Numbered from the stretch's first letter, positions 8,788 through 16,150 are shown. The stretch: DNA of 53,982 bases from an uncultured Lachnospiraceae bacterium (GCA_947167155.1 CAMVHB010000012.1:1-53982), one strand, 5' to 3'. Numbers and translations are program-made. The notes: generated by a model not told the origin, from the letters alone.

Positions 8788-9999
8788 TCAATTTCCGAAA
8801 AAGGCGTCAACCCCGTCTGCGATGCCCTTTACCATCGCGTACTGATAATCATCGGTTGCCATCTTCAGATCCTCTTCAGGATTGGTCATGAAGCCAAGTT
8901 CTATTATCGTAACCGGAACCTTGCACCAGTTGATCCCGCTCATGTTGTCAACTTCCCAGATATACTGCTTCTTCGCACCTGTTGCAGCACAGAAGCAGTC
9001 AAGGATATCTTGCGCCAGCGTATGGCATGCATTGTATAGGTTTGCGTTGTAAGGGTTCGAGGCCGTCTGGCAGGCTGTAATGCAGCCGTGAACGGAAGGA
9101 TCGTCGGAGCCGTTGGCGTGGATCCGAAGGAATGCGTCCGCGCCGGCATCGTTTGCTATCTTCGCGCGCTCCGCATTTGAAATATTGACATCATGAGTTG
9201 TCCTTATCATGAGGACCTTGTAGCCCCTTGATTCAAGCTCCTTCTGAAGCTTGAGGGAAACCTGAAGCGTCAGCTGATACTCAGCAAGGCCGCTTGCTGC
9301 GCCGCTCGTCCCTGTTGCCACCTTCGCCTTCATCGTTGATGAACCGGGACCGTCGGGCTCCTTCTCGGAATTAGCCTTCCCCTGATGTCCCGCATCTATC
9401 GCGATAAGGCAATCAGAGGGTGCCTTCTTTACAAACGTGGTGCCTGAAACCGCCTGACCTGTAGAGTAGTCGGTCTTTTCCTTCTTTTTGTCGGAAAGAT
9501 AATCGCTTGAGATGTAGCCTTTTTTCCCATCATACTCTACTCTGGACCAGCTTCCGTTCTCGGCATTCTTTGTGACCTCCGTTCCGCTTTCAAGCTTCTT
9601 GATCACGCCGTAGGACGTATCGGGACCCTCTCTGAAATTAACAGCCGCCGTCGTGTACATCTTTACCGGATCGACAACGATGTCGGCTGTCTTTTGCGAT
9701 GTTCCCTTTGACGAAGATGCAGAAGTTGTCCTTGAAGAGGACGCCGCAGCTGAGGATGTCGTCTGTCCCGCTTTCGAAGAAGACGATGAAGCCTGTGTTT
9801 CAGAGGACGAAGATGCCCCGGAATTCACCGAAGAAGACCTTTCTTTTGCTGCTGAGCTCGAAGCTGAGGATATGGCATTACTCAAAGAAGCCAGGGAACT
9901 CGAATTGCCGCCCTTTGACGCACCACAGCCCGTGAAGGTGAGCGTTAGCGCTGCCGCAAAGGAAAGAAACAGTGCATAAAACTTTTTTCGTTTTGACAT
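8788..9999 (-). CDS. Lipoprotein N-acetylmuramoyl-L-alanine amidase with SH3b domain
   Basis: A 403-residue secreted cell-wall hydrolase. A lipoprotein signal ends at the lipobox TFTGC (C25). Then come about 70 residues of Ser/Ala-rich linker, an SH3b domain (NFREGPDTSYGVIKKL to YISSDYLS) and a C-terminal Amidase_3 domain. Zinc and catalytic residues are in place: His in IDAGHQG, Glu in LAEYQL, His in RIHANG, Glu in IELGFMTN. It cleaves the bond between MurNAc and L-Ala in peptidoglycan. The start is the ATG after AAGGAGATAATA; a Met ten codons earlier lacks a ribosome-binding site. Its partner paralogue without amidase is at 11003. Confidence 0.92.
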   Translation of the reverse strand: MSKRKKFYALFLSFAAALTLTFTGCGASKGGNSSSLASLSNAISSASSSAAKERSSSVNSGASSSSETQASSSSSKAGQTTSSAAASSSRTTSASSSKGTSQKTADIVVDPVKMYTTAAVNFREGPDTSYGVIKKLESGTEVTKNAENGSWSRVEYDGKKGYISSDYLSDKKKEKTDYSTGQAVSGTTFVKKAPSDCLIAIDAGHQGKANSEKEPDGPGSSTMKAKVATGTSGAASGLAEYQLTLQVSLKLQKELESRGYKVLMIRTTHDVNISNAERAKIANDAGADAFLRIHANGSDDPSVHGCITACQTASNPYNANLYNACHTLAQDILDCFCAATGAKKQYIWEVDNMSGINWCKVPVTIIELGFMTNPEEDLKMATDDYQYAMVKGIADGVDAFFGN

Positions 10000-10058
10000 T
10001 ATTATCTCCTTGAAATAATTATCGTACACATTGCGTGCCTTTTCTTTTCATCTATAGT

Positions 10059-10087
10059 ATAATAAAAAAAAGTTGGACATTTTTCAA
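10059..10087 (-). promoter_or_regulatory. Promoter of the amidase gene
   Basis: TTGAAA (10082-10087) and TATTAT (10059-10064) with a 17-bp spacer on the minus strand, 60 bp upstream of the start codon. It overlaps the plus-strand promoter of the flagellin-like gene, so the two divergent genes may interfere with each other's transcription. Confidence 0.6.
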
Positions 10088-10110
10088 GTCTGCATGCTAT
10101 ACTTAGCATG
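10074..10110 (+). promoter_or_regulatory. Promoter of the flagellin-like gene with inverted repeat
   Basis: TGGACA (10074-10079), an 18-bp spacer and an extended -10, TGC-TATACT (10098-10103). The -10 is wrapped by the inverted repeat CATGCTA-TACT-TAGCATG (10093-10110), which looks like an operator. No sigma-28 type promoter is seen here, although the product resembles flagellin. Confidence 0.5.
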
Positions 10111-10165
10111 AATTCTTGTCCATTTGAGCCTTCGGGTAAGGGAATACCCGGAAAGAGAGGTCTTT

Positions 10166-10927
10166 ATGGGAATTGGAGCAGTAGGTTCTTCAAGCTCTGT
10201 CTACGGACAGCTTGCCAGTGGATCAAGGCTGATGAGTGCTGCGGACGGACCCGCGGAAACAGCTATTTCCGAGAAGATGGATTCTCAGGTCAGAAGTTAT
10301 GACAAAGGTTCTGACAATGCCGCAAGCGGTATAGATGTCGCAAACCTCTCGGACGGTGCTCTCGGAAACATTACAGACAATCTCCAGCGTATCAGGGAGC
10401 TTGCTCTTGCATCGATGAACACCGCAGTAATGACCCCCTCCGATATCGAAAAGAATCAGGCCGAGATAGACCAGCTGAAGCAGGGGATCGCGGACATCGC
10501 ATCGCAGACCACCTACAATACAAAGCATCTGCTTGACGGCACTGAGAGCGCGTTTCGGCTGAAAACCGATCCGAACGGTGGCGAAGCATCTGTCACAGCG
10601 GCGAATGCGACACTTGAAGCCCTCGGCATTGCGGATTTTGATGTCACAAAGGACTTTGACCTAAGCGCTATTGACAAGGCACTTGAAAAGGTATCGACCC
10701 AGCGTTCGACAGCCGGAGCCCAGTCAAATGCCCTTGCCTATCAGATATCCGTGAACTCCGGCGCGTCCTACAATCTTACGTCCGCAAATTCACGCATCTC
10801 TGACCTTGATATGGCAAAGGGCGTGAGTACTATGGACAAGCAGCGTCTGCTCGATACCGTATCCGTCATGATGCAGAAGAGACGTCAGGAAGACGAAGCC
10901 AGAAGACATATGGGGCTTTTCACCTGA
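10166..10927 (+). CDS. Short flagellin-like protein
   Basis: 253 residues. SGSRLMSAADGPAETAISEKM aligns with the flagellin D0/D1 segment SSGLRINSAADDAAGLAISEKM, followed by LQRIRELALASMN. The C-terminal part (NLTSANSRISDLDMAKG) matches the flagellin C-terminal helix. Two ends differ from filament flagellins: the first 35 or so residues of D0 are missing, and the end is a charged MQKRRQEDEARRHMGLFT instead of the usual QANQ/LL tail. It may be a minor filament, hook-junction or secreted non-polymerising protein. The ATG at 10166 has GAGAGG five bases before it; a TTG at 10124 does not. It is monocistronic. Confidence 0.75.
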   Translation: MGIGAVGSSSSVYGQLASGSRLMSAADGPAETAISEKMDSQVRSYDKGSDNAASGIDVANLSDGALGNITDNLQRIRELALASMNTAVMTPSDIEKNQAEIDQLKQGIADIASQTTYNTKHLLDGTESAFRLKTDPNGGEASVTAANATLEALGIADFDVTKDFDLSAIDKALEKVSTQRSTAGAQSNALAYQISVNSGASYNLTSANSRISDLDMAKGVSTMDKQRLLDTVSVMMQKRRQEDEARRHMGLFT

Positions 10928-10953
10928 CAAAAAACAAGTGAAGAAAAACAAAA

Positions 10954-10989
10954 GGGGCGCTTCAGTTCAAACTGAGGCGCTCCTTTTTT
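10954..10989 (+). terminator. Bidirectional terminator after the flagellin-like gene
   Basis: GGGGCGCTTCAGT-TCAA-ACTGAGGCGCTCC is a 13-base-pair stem with two G-U pairs, followed by TTTTTT on the plus strand. On the minus strand a T-rich tract also follows (TTTTGTTTTTC), so it can serve the convergent SH3b lipoprotein gene as well. Confidence 0.92.
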
Positions 10990-11002
10990 ATTGCTTAATT
11001 CT

Positions 11003-11794
11003 TTACTGAGGCTTTGTCTTTGAAAGATAGGACGAACCTGTGTAGCCTTCAAGACCATTGTATTTCACCTTGATCCAGCCGTTCTCGGATCCGGTAACCT
11101 CAACCTGCGCGCCCTTCGGCATCGTTGTGAGCACCTCTCCGTCCTTTGACGCGGTCTTCCTGAGATTCACTCCGCTTGTGACATACATCGTCCCAAGCTC
11201 CACAGTCGCCTTTTCTGTGCTTGCCGCTACAGTCTCTGTTGAGTCAAGCTTTTCAAGAAGATAATAATTGCTTATAAAACCTCTCTTCCCGTTGTAATCA
11301 ACCTCCGACCAGTTCTTGGACTCGCCGTAAACATTGACCTTGGTCTTTCCGGGAACTTCGGTTACAACATCATATTCAAGCCCGGGACCTTTTCTCAGAT
11401 TCACGCCCTGCTTTGTATAAAGCGTGCCCTTCACTGCAGTGGAATTCGTCGTCGCACTTCCTGCCTTTGAGGAGGAAGCTGATGTCTTTGAAGATGATGC
11501 TGACGAAGTCTTTGCGGAAGATGAAGCCGAAGATGTCTTTGCAGATGATGCTGCGGAAGACGTCGATGCCTTTGAAGACGCCGCAGAAGTAGCAGATGAG
11601 GCAGCTGATGACGCGTTTGATGCCTTTGAAGATGCTGCTGATGAAGCCTGAGCTGCACTTTGAGCCGCCTGTGAAACAGGCTCGGAAGTGTTTGAATTGT
11701 TTGACTCCGATTTCCCGGCGCAGCCTGTCAGAGCAAGTGTAAATACAGCTGCCGCACAGAGTACGGAAGCAAAAATCTTATTTGACCTTCTCAT
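11003..11794 (-). CDS. Lipoprotein with two SH3b domains
   Basis: 263 residues. The signal peptide ends at lipobox ALTGC (C25). A linker of about 95 residues of Ser, Ala, Lys and Thr follows, then two bacterial SH3 domains: GVNLRKGPGLEYDVVTEVPG to YYLLEKL, and GVNLRKTASKDGEVLTTMPKG to SSYLSK. SH3b domains bind peptide stems of peptidoglycan or other ligands. No catalytic domain is present, so it may be a wall-binding or regulatory partner of the amidase at 8788. The start is the ATG after AGGAGATTCTA; ten upstream codons are not supported. It appears monocistronic. Confidence 0.85.
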   Translation of the reverse strand: MRRSNKIFASVLCAAAVFTLALTGCAGKSESNNSNTSEPVSQAAQSAAQASSAASSKASNASSAASSATSAASSKASTSSAASSAKTSSASSSAKTSSASSSKTSASSSKAGSATTNSTAVKGTLYTKQGVNLRKGPGLEYDVVTEVPGKTKVNVYGESKNWSEVDYNGKRGFISNYYLLEKLDSTETVAASTEKATVELGTMYVTSGVNLRKTASKDGEVLTTMPKGAQVEVTGSENGWIKVKYNGLEGYTGSSYLSKTKPQ

Positions 11795-11910
11795 TAGAAT
11801 CTCCTTTCTTTTCATAAGAACCAAATCCGATTATACCTTCTTCATACGGCTCCTTCAAGTGAAAGAGGGCATATTTTGTATAAAATAATGTCCATGACCT
11901 CTATATATAG

Positions 11911-11940
11911 AAAAACCCGGCAGGTGTGAAAACCCGCCGG
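11911..11940 (-). terminator. Terminator of the flagellar rod operon
   Basis: On the minus strand CCGGCGGGT...ACCTGCCGG, a stem with one A-C mismatch, is followed by GTTTTT. It lies about 32 bp after the flgJ-like stop and ends the flgF-flgG-flgJ transcript before the SH3b lipoprotein gene. Confidence 0.8.
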
Positions 11941-11971
11941 AGCCAAAGTCCTTGCAAATACAGTGCTTTTA

Positions 11972-12355
11972 TTATTTGTCTTCTTCTATCCCGTAATTTC
12001 TCATGATCTGATCGGTAAACTTGTCCGTCATACCTTCAAAGTTCTGCTTTACCATGCTTTCCGCGATCTTTTGTACAGCCTGTTCTGAATACATATCCTC
12101 GATCTGCGATGCGTAAAGATCCTTTTCCTCGTCATCACTGAAGGCCTTCACGGATTCCTGCTGCTGCTTGATGACCTGCTCAAGGAAGTAGCTCTCAAAG
12201 GATCTGACAGCCTCCTTGACTTCCTCTCTGGAGGAGTCCTTTGAAAGCCCCGAAACCTTCCCCGTGACCTTTTCGGCATTTTCAGCCGCCTTTGAATTCT
12301 CGCTCTGTAATGAATAATAATCCGATATACCGGAAATGCCCGAAATGCTGTCCAT
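11972..12355 (-). CDS. FlgJ-like rod-binding protein (N-terminal domain only)
   Basis: 127 residues. FESYFLEQVIKQQQESV is the Rod-binding signature of the N-terminal half of FlgJ, followed by YASQIEDMYSEQAVQKIAES. It lacks the C-terminal muramidase domain of enterobacterial FlgJ, as is usual in Firmicutes, so another hydrolase must open the wall for the rod. A helper role in rod assembly is inferred. Start after AAGGAGG. It is the last gene of the flgF-flgG operon, 27 bp after flgG. Confidence 0.8.
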   Translation of the reverse strand: MDSISGISGISDYYSLQSENSKAAENAEKVTGKVSGLSKDSSREEVKEAVRSFESYFLEQVIKQQQESVKAFSDDEEKDLYASQIEDMYSEQAVQKIAESMVKQNFEGMTDKFTDQIMRNYGIEEDK

Positions 12356-12382
12356 CTATAGTTCCTCCTTATTATTCTAGTT

Positions 12383-13207
12383 TCATCTCTTCAGGTTGTT
12401 CGCCTGCTCAAGCATCGTATCGGAAACCGTGATCGCCCTTGAATTCAATTCATATGCCCTTTGAGAGATAATGAGATTCACCATCTCAGTCGCCACATCC
12501 ACGTTAGAGCCCTCAAGATAACCCTGAGCGATAGTCGACCGCTCAACCGGAAGATTTGTGGTCACCTCATTTATGGCAGCCCCGGAGGCAGCCGTCTCCT
12601 GAAGAAGGCTGTCCGAAGCCTTTTCAAGCCCCTTGTTGTTGGGGAACTGGAAAAGCCCTATCTGCTGTCCGGTCTCGACATATGCTCCCTCTTCATTCCT
12701 GTAGGCAACTATCCCTTCAGAGCTTACGGTCACATTGTCTGCGCCTATCCCCTCAGGAAGTACTACCGGATTCAGGTTCGTATCAAGCACCCTGTTTCCG
12801 TTGGGATCCGCAAGGACTCTCTCACCCTGTACGGTATCAAGCGCCCAGCCGAAGTCTCCGGCCCTTGTATAATAAAGCTCGTTGTCTGCGCCCCGGACCG
12901 CGTAAAAGCCCTTTCCCGAAATGCAGAGAGCCATGTGGTTGTCGCTTTTCAGCATCGCGCCCTGAGTGAAGTTCGAATTCAGCGAGGCTACCCTTGTTCC
13001 GAGTCCGACCTGCGCCGTAGTGGGCTTCGGATCTCCGTTCGAGGTTGTGGTCTCCGTCTGGAGAGTCTGATAAAGGAGTGATTTGAACTCCGTGGACTGT
13101 GCCTTGTAACCCGTGGTGTTTACATTCGCAAGGTTGTTTGCGATGGTATCCACGCTCGTCTGCTGAGCCTTCATGCCGGCAGCGCCGGTCCAGAGTGACC
13201 TCATCAT
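12383..13207 (-). CDS. flgG: Flagellar basal-body distal rod protein FlgG (FlhP-like)
   Basis: 274 residues. The N-terminal rod motif SLWTGAAGMKAQQTSVDTIANNLANVNTTGYK and the C-terminal EMVNLIISQRAYELNSRAI are typical of FlgG, which builds the distal rod. In Bacillus subtilis the paralogue in the mbl-flhO-flhP cluster is called FlhP. A ribosome-binding site (GGAGG) precedes the two possible ATGs. It lies 17 bp after the FlgF-like gene. Confidence 0.9.
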   Translation of the reverse strand: MMRSLWTGAAGMKAQQTSVDTIANNLANVNTTGYKAQSTEFKSLLYQTLQTETTTSNGDPKPTTAQVGLGTRVASLNSNFTQGAMLKSDNHMALCISGKGFYAVRGADNELYYTRAGDFGWALDTVQGERVLADPNGNRVLDTNLNPVVLPEGIGADNVTVSSEGIVAYRNEEGAYVETGQQIGLFQFPNNKGLEKASDSLLQETAASGAAINEVTTNLPVERSTIAQGYLEGSNVDVATEMVNLIISQRAYELNSRAITVSDTMLEQANNLKR

Positions 13208-13224
13208 AATGCATTAACCTCCAA

Positions 13225-14019
13225 TCAGACCCTTCCTACCTGGGATACAGCCATCTCAATCGTCGTATCCTCGGTCTGTATCATCTTCTGGTCAGCCTCA
13301 TAAGCCCTTGATATGGCTATGATCTGAACCATCTCATCTACTACCTTCACATTTGAGGCTTCGAGAACCCCCTGCTCGATCTCGGCGTCGGATGCTATCA
13401 TCTGCCCGCCTTCAACGAGATCATACATATTCTCCCCGTATTTTGAAAGGAAATCATAGTTCTCAAAATCAACAACTCCAACGTTCGAGACTATCTGCCC
13501 GTTCTGCCAGACGTTGTGCTGCTTGTCGACAGTGAATTCCGTAATGGGGTCGACTCTCACCCAGGCATTGGGATCGTTCGCTTCAGCCCCTGCCTGTGTC
13601 AGCAGGTGGTCGCCGTCAACAGTTACAAAATAGCCGTCACGGTCCACAGCGAAATTGCCGTCTCTTGTATATTTGATGGAGGTGTTGCCCTGCTTGTCCG
13701 TAAATTCTATGGGGAAAAAGCCCCTTCCTGCAAGAGCAAGCTCAGAGGGCTTGTCAGTGATCTCAAAGCTGCCCTGCTCCCAGTTCGTATAGGTCTCGCC
13801 TATCTTTGCGCCAAGGTTTACGATACCTATGCGCTGGGGCATGGTATTGAATGAGGTGTCCTTGATCTTTATCGCGAGCTGATCAGCAAAGGAAACGGCT
13901 GTCGCCCCCTCCTTCTTGTAGCCCGTAGTATCGGCGTTTGCGAGGTTGTTCGCAAGGACATCCATTCGCCTCGCCTCATTCCTCATCCCTGTAAACGCTG
14001 TGTAAAGCCCTTTTACCAT
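13225..14019 (-). CDS. Flagellar basal-body rod protein FlgF (FlhO-like)
   Basis: 264 residues. MVKGLYTAFTGMRNEARRMDVLANNLANADTTGYKKEG is the rod/hook N-terminal family motif, and DEMVQIIAISRAYEADQKMI is the C-terminal coil motif. Pairing with FlgG and closeness to an MreB/Mbl gene point to FlgF (FlhO in Bacillus). Preceded by AAGGGG. A sigma-28 type promoter lies about 125 bp upstream, consistent with late flagellar expression. Confidence 0.85.
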   Translation of the reverse strand: MVKGLYTAFTGMRNEARRMDVLANNLANADTTGYKKEGATAVSFADQLAIKIKDTSFNTMPQRIGIVNLGAKIGETYTNWEQGSFEITDKPSELALAGRGFFPIEFTDKQGNTSIKYTRDGNFAVDRDGYFVTVDGDHLLTQAGAEANDPNAWVRVDPITEFTVDKQHNVWQNGQIVSNVGVVDFENYDFLSKYGENMYDLVEGGQMIASDAEIEQGVLEASNVKVVDEMVQIIAISRAYEADQKMIQTEDTTIEMAVSQVGRV

Positions 14020-14130
14020 AGCATTTCCCCTTACAAATGAAACGACCGGGTCAGACGGAACTTGCTTTTCCGTCAGGATCCCCGGCCTCCATGCCGTAAC
14101 AAAAGCAATATGCCCTTGCCCGAATCTTCA

Positions 14131-14163
14131 TTTCAAGAATAATATCGGTATTATTCTTTGAAA
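14131..14163. repeat. 14-bp inverted repeat in the flgF/barnase intergenic region
   Basis: Arms TTTCAAGAATAATA and TATTATTCtTTGAAA are reverse complements over 14 bases with one extra base, around a TCGG centre. It overlaps the -10 of the flagellar promoter and touches the -35 of the divergent barnase promoter. There is no U-tract on either side, so an operator is likelier than a terminator. Confidence 0.7.
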
Positions 14164-14168
14164 TCTTA
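14142..14168 (-). promoter_or_regulatory. Sigma-28 (SigD/FliA) type promoter of flgF-flgG-flgJ
   Basis: On the minus strand TAAG (14165-14168), exactly 15 bases, then ACCGATAT (14142-14149). The SigD consensus is TAAA-N15-GCCGATAA, so three of four and six of eight positions agree at the correct spacing. It places the rod operon under flagellar sigma control. Confidence 0.7.
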
Positions 14169-14185
14169 ACCTTTTGCGTTATATT
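14158..14185 (+). promoter_or_regulatory. Promoter of the barnase/barstar genes
   Basis: TTGAAA (14158-14163), a 16-bp spacer and TATATT (14180-14185), followed by AAAAGGAG and the ATG at 14220. It overlaps the flagellar sigma-28 promoter on the other strand, so the two transcription units compete for the same DNA. Confidence 0.65.
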
Positions 14186-14219
14186 TGAGTTCAATATTTA
14201 CCACAAAAGGAGCCGGATC

Positions 14220-14816
14220 ATGAAAAAATTTTTAAGTATCTTCCTTGCTTCACTCGCCATTCTCCTCACAGTTTCGGGCTGCGGGAATGCAGCGGCAGAC
14301 AGCACGGGAAAGGCACTATCGCCCACTGGTTTGGAGCAGAGCATCTCTGAGAACCAGCCGCAGATCACATCGCAAAGTTCATCGCAGAGCATCTCGCAAA
14401 GTTCGTCAAAAGCCTCTTCGCAGGAATCCTCCCAAAAGAGCTCGTCACAGGCTCAATCGGAAAAGCCTGCTGCTCTTGACGAGCATGGAACCTACGACTC
14501 GGCACAAGATGTTGCGGATTATCTTTTATATTACCACAAGCTTCCGGAAAATTATATGACAAAAAGTGAAGCGAGAAAAAAGGGCTGGGAGTCAGGCGCC
14601 CTGAACCGCGTCATCCCCGGAAAATGCATAGGAGGGGATGAATATCTGAATCTTGAAGGCAACCTGCCGAAAAACAGGATCTACCACGAATGCGATATCG
14701 ATACGATAAACAAAGCGAAGCGCGGAAGTAAGCGCCTGGTCTGGTCAGACGACTTCAAGATATATTACACAAAGGATCATTACGAGACCTTTGAGCTTAT
14801 ACGAGGGGAAGAATAA
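14220..14816 (+). CDS. Barnase-like ribonuclease lipoprotein
   Basis: 198 residues. A lipoprotein signal ends at VSGC (C21). About 60 residues of Ser/Gln-rich linker follow, then a full barnase fold from DVADYLLYYHKLPENYMTKSEA to KDHYETFELI. Catalytic residues are kept: E157, R168, R172 and H187 correspond to barnase E73, R83, R87 and H102, and K115 to K27. Barnase R59 is replaced by L145, while the guanine-contact E60 is kept (E146). Microbial barnase is secreted freely; here it would be tethered outside the membrane, which suggests a surface-displayed RNase toxin or nutrient-scavenging RNase. The barstar gene follows two bases later. Confidence 0.9.
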   Translation: MKKFLSIFLASLAILLTVSGCGNAAADSTGKALSPTGLEQSISENQPQITSQSSSQSISQSSSKASSQESSQKSSSQAQSEKPAALDEHGTYDSAQDVADYLLYYHKLPENYMTKSEARKKGWESGALNRVIPGKCIGGDEYLNLEGNLPKNRIYHECDIDTINKAKRGSKRLVWSDDFKIYYTKDHYETFELIRGEE

Positions 14817-14818
14817 TA

Positions 14819-15094
14819 ATGAAAAAGATAATGCTTGACTGCTCCCGCCTGAAAGAAAGAGATTCTATGCGGGATTATATGATCGAACTTTTCGGCTTTT
14901 CGAAGGAAGACGACTTCACCGGAAACCTCGACCACCTGAATGACCTCCTTTCGGAGGTCACAAAAGATATAAATATATGTATTTCAATCGATGAGTTTCT
15001 GATCGCAGCTGCGGCTTCCTTTTCCTGGAAGACCCTCAGGGTCCTGATGCTCGGTGCAAAGGGAAATCCTCACATTACAATAAGTCCTGACTGA
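14819..15094 (+). CDS. Barstar-family ribonuclease inhibitor (immunity protein)
   Basis: 91 residues with no signal, so cytoplasmic. The start MKKIMLDCSRL, the core FTGNLDHLNDLLSEV and the end LRVLMLGAKGNPHITI align with barstar without gaps. D38 and D42 correspond to barstar D35 and D39, which fill the barnase active site. Barstar W38 is N41, Y29 is about D32, and E76 is L78. It begins two bases after the RNase stop with GAGGGGAAG as ribosome-binding site, so the pair is translationally coupled. Its stop codon directly abuts the mreB stop on the other strand, with no terminator between. Confidence 0.85.
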   Translation: MKKIMLDCSRLKERDSMRDYMIELFGFSKEDDFTGNLDHLNDLLSEVTKDINICISIDEFLIAAAASFSWKTLRVLMLGAKGNPHITISPD

Positions 15095-16093
15095 TTACTC
15101 CCGATCGCCTGCGATGAAGTCCACGTATTTTCCGGTGCCGACAGCGACGCAGGTCATGGGATCTTCGGCCGTCATGGTATTGATGCCGGTGCGGTCCTCC
15201 ATCAGCTCCTCCAGACCGCGGAGAAGCGCTCCGCCTCCCGTCAGTATGATCCCTCTGTCAGCAACGTCAGCCGCAAGCTCCGGCGGCGTTTTTTCAAGCA
15301 CGGAGTGTACCGCCTCAACGATCTGAAGCGTAGGCTCACGGAGAGCTTCCTCCGTCTCCTCGCTTGAAACCTCAATGGTCTTCGGAAGACCGGTGACCAG
15401 GTTCCTTCCCCTCACATCCATTGTCATGGGCTCGGGAAGAGGATAGCATGTTCCTATATTGATCTTCACATCCTCCGCCGTTCTCTCACCGATCAGGAGG
15501 TTGTGCTTCTTTCTCATATAACGGACTATCGACTCGTCAAAGTCGTCTCCGGCTATCTTGATGGATGTGGAGACAACCGAACCGCCGAGGGAGATGACAG
15601 CGATATCCGCTGTACCGCCTCCTATATCGACTATCATGTTTCCACAGGGTCTTGAAATGTCGATCCCCGCACCGATAGCAGCGGCAATGGGCTCCTCTAT
15701 GATGTAGACCTCTCTGGCTCCCGCTGAATATGCAGCATCCTCAACCGCACGCTTCTCAACCTCTGTAACTCCGGAGGGCACACAGACCGAGATCCTTGGC
15801 TTTCTGTAATTCTTTTTCCCCATCGCCTTCTGGATGAAGTATTTGATCATCTTTTCGGTAACGGTATAATCCGAGATAACGCCCTGACGAAGAGGTCTCA
15901 CCGCAACTATATTTCCGGGAGTACGACCGAGCATGAGGCGTGCCTCTTCACCTATCGCCTTGATCTTTGAGCTGTCACGGTCAAACGCAACGACCGAGGG
16001 CTCCTTCAGCACAACGCCGCGCCCCTTCAGATAAACAAGGATACTCGCGGTGCCAAGATCTATTCCTATATCATTTCCACCCATAAGTGCCAT
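15095..16093 (-). CDS. MreB/Mbl family rod-shape actin homologue
   Basis: 332 residues with the actin-fold motifs: phosphate 1 IGIDLGTASILVY, connect 1 and IEEPIAAAIGAG, phosphate 2 MIVDIGGGTADIAVI, and the adenosine motif GIILTGGGALLRGLEEL. It polymerises under the membrane and guides lateral wall synthesis. Length (Mbl is about 333) and the adjacent FlgF/FlgG pair match the Bacillus mbl-flhO-flhP group, so Mbl is the likeliest orthologue. The start ATG follows AAAGGA. It has its own promoter and separates the barnase pair from the YvyF-like gene. Confidence 0.93.
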   Translation of the reverse strand: MALMGGNDIGIDLGTASILVYLKGRGVVLKEPSVVAFDRDSSKIKAIGEEARLMLGRTPGNIVAVRPLRQGVISDYTVTEKMIKYFIQKAMGKKNYRKPRISVCVPSGVTEVEKRAVEDAAYSAGAREVYIIEEPIAAAIGAGIDISRPCGNMIVDIGGGTADIAVISLGGSVVSTSIKIAGDDFDESIVRYMRKKHNLLIGERTAEDVKINIGTCYPLPEPMTMDVRGRNLVTGLPKTIEVSSEETEEALREPTLQIVEAVHSVLEKTPPELAADVADRGIILTGGGALLRGLEELMEDRTGINTMTAEDPMTCVAVGTGKYVDFIAGDRE

Positions 16094-16150
16094 GGAGTTT
16101 TCCTTTCAAATATCGCAAACGCCTTTCCGAAAAGCGAGAGTCAGAAAAAT

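Noticed and set aside
11424-11658. Plus-strand frame rich in Asp/Glu/Ala and minus-strand frame rich in Gln/Arg/Leu in the SH3b gene
   Set aside because: Both are the complement or shifted frame of the Ser/Ala-coding linker; no ribosome-binding site and no plausible protein.
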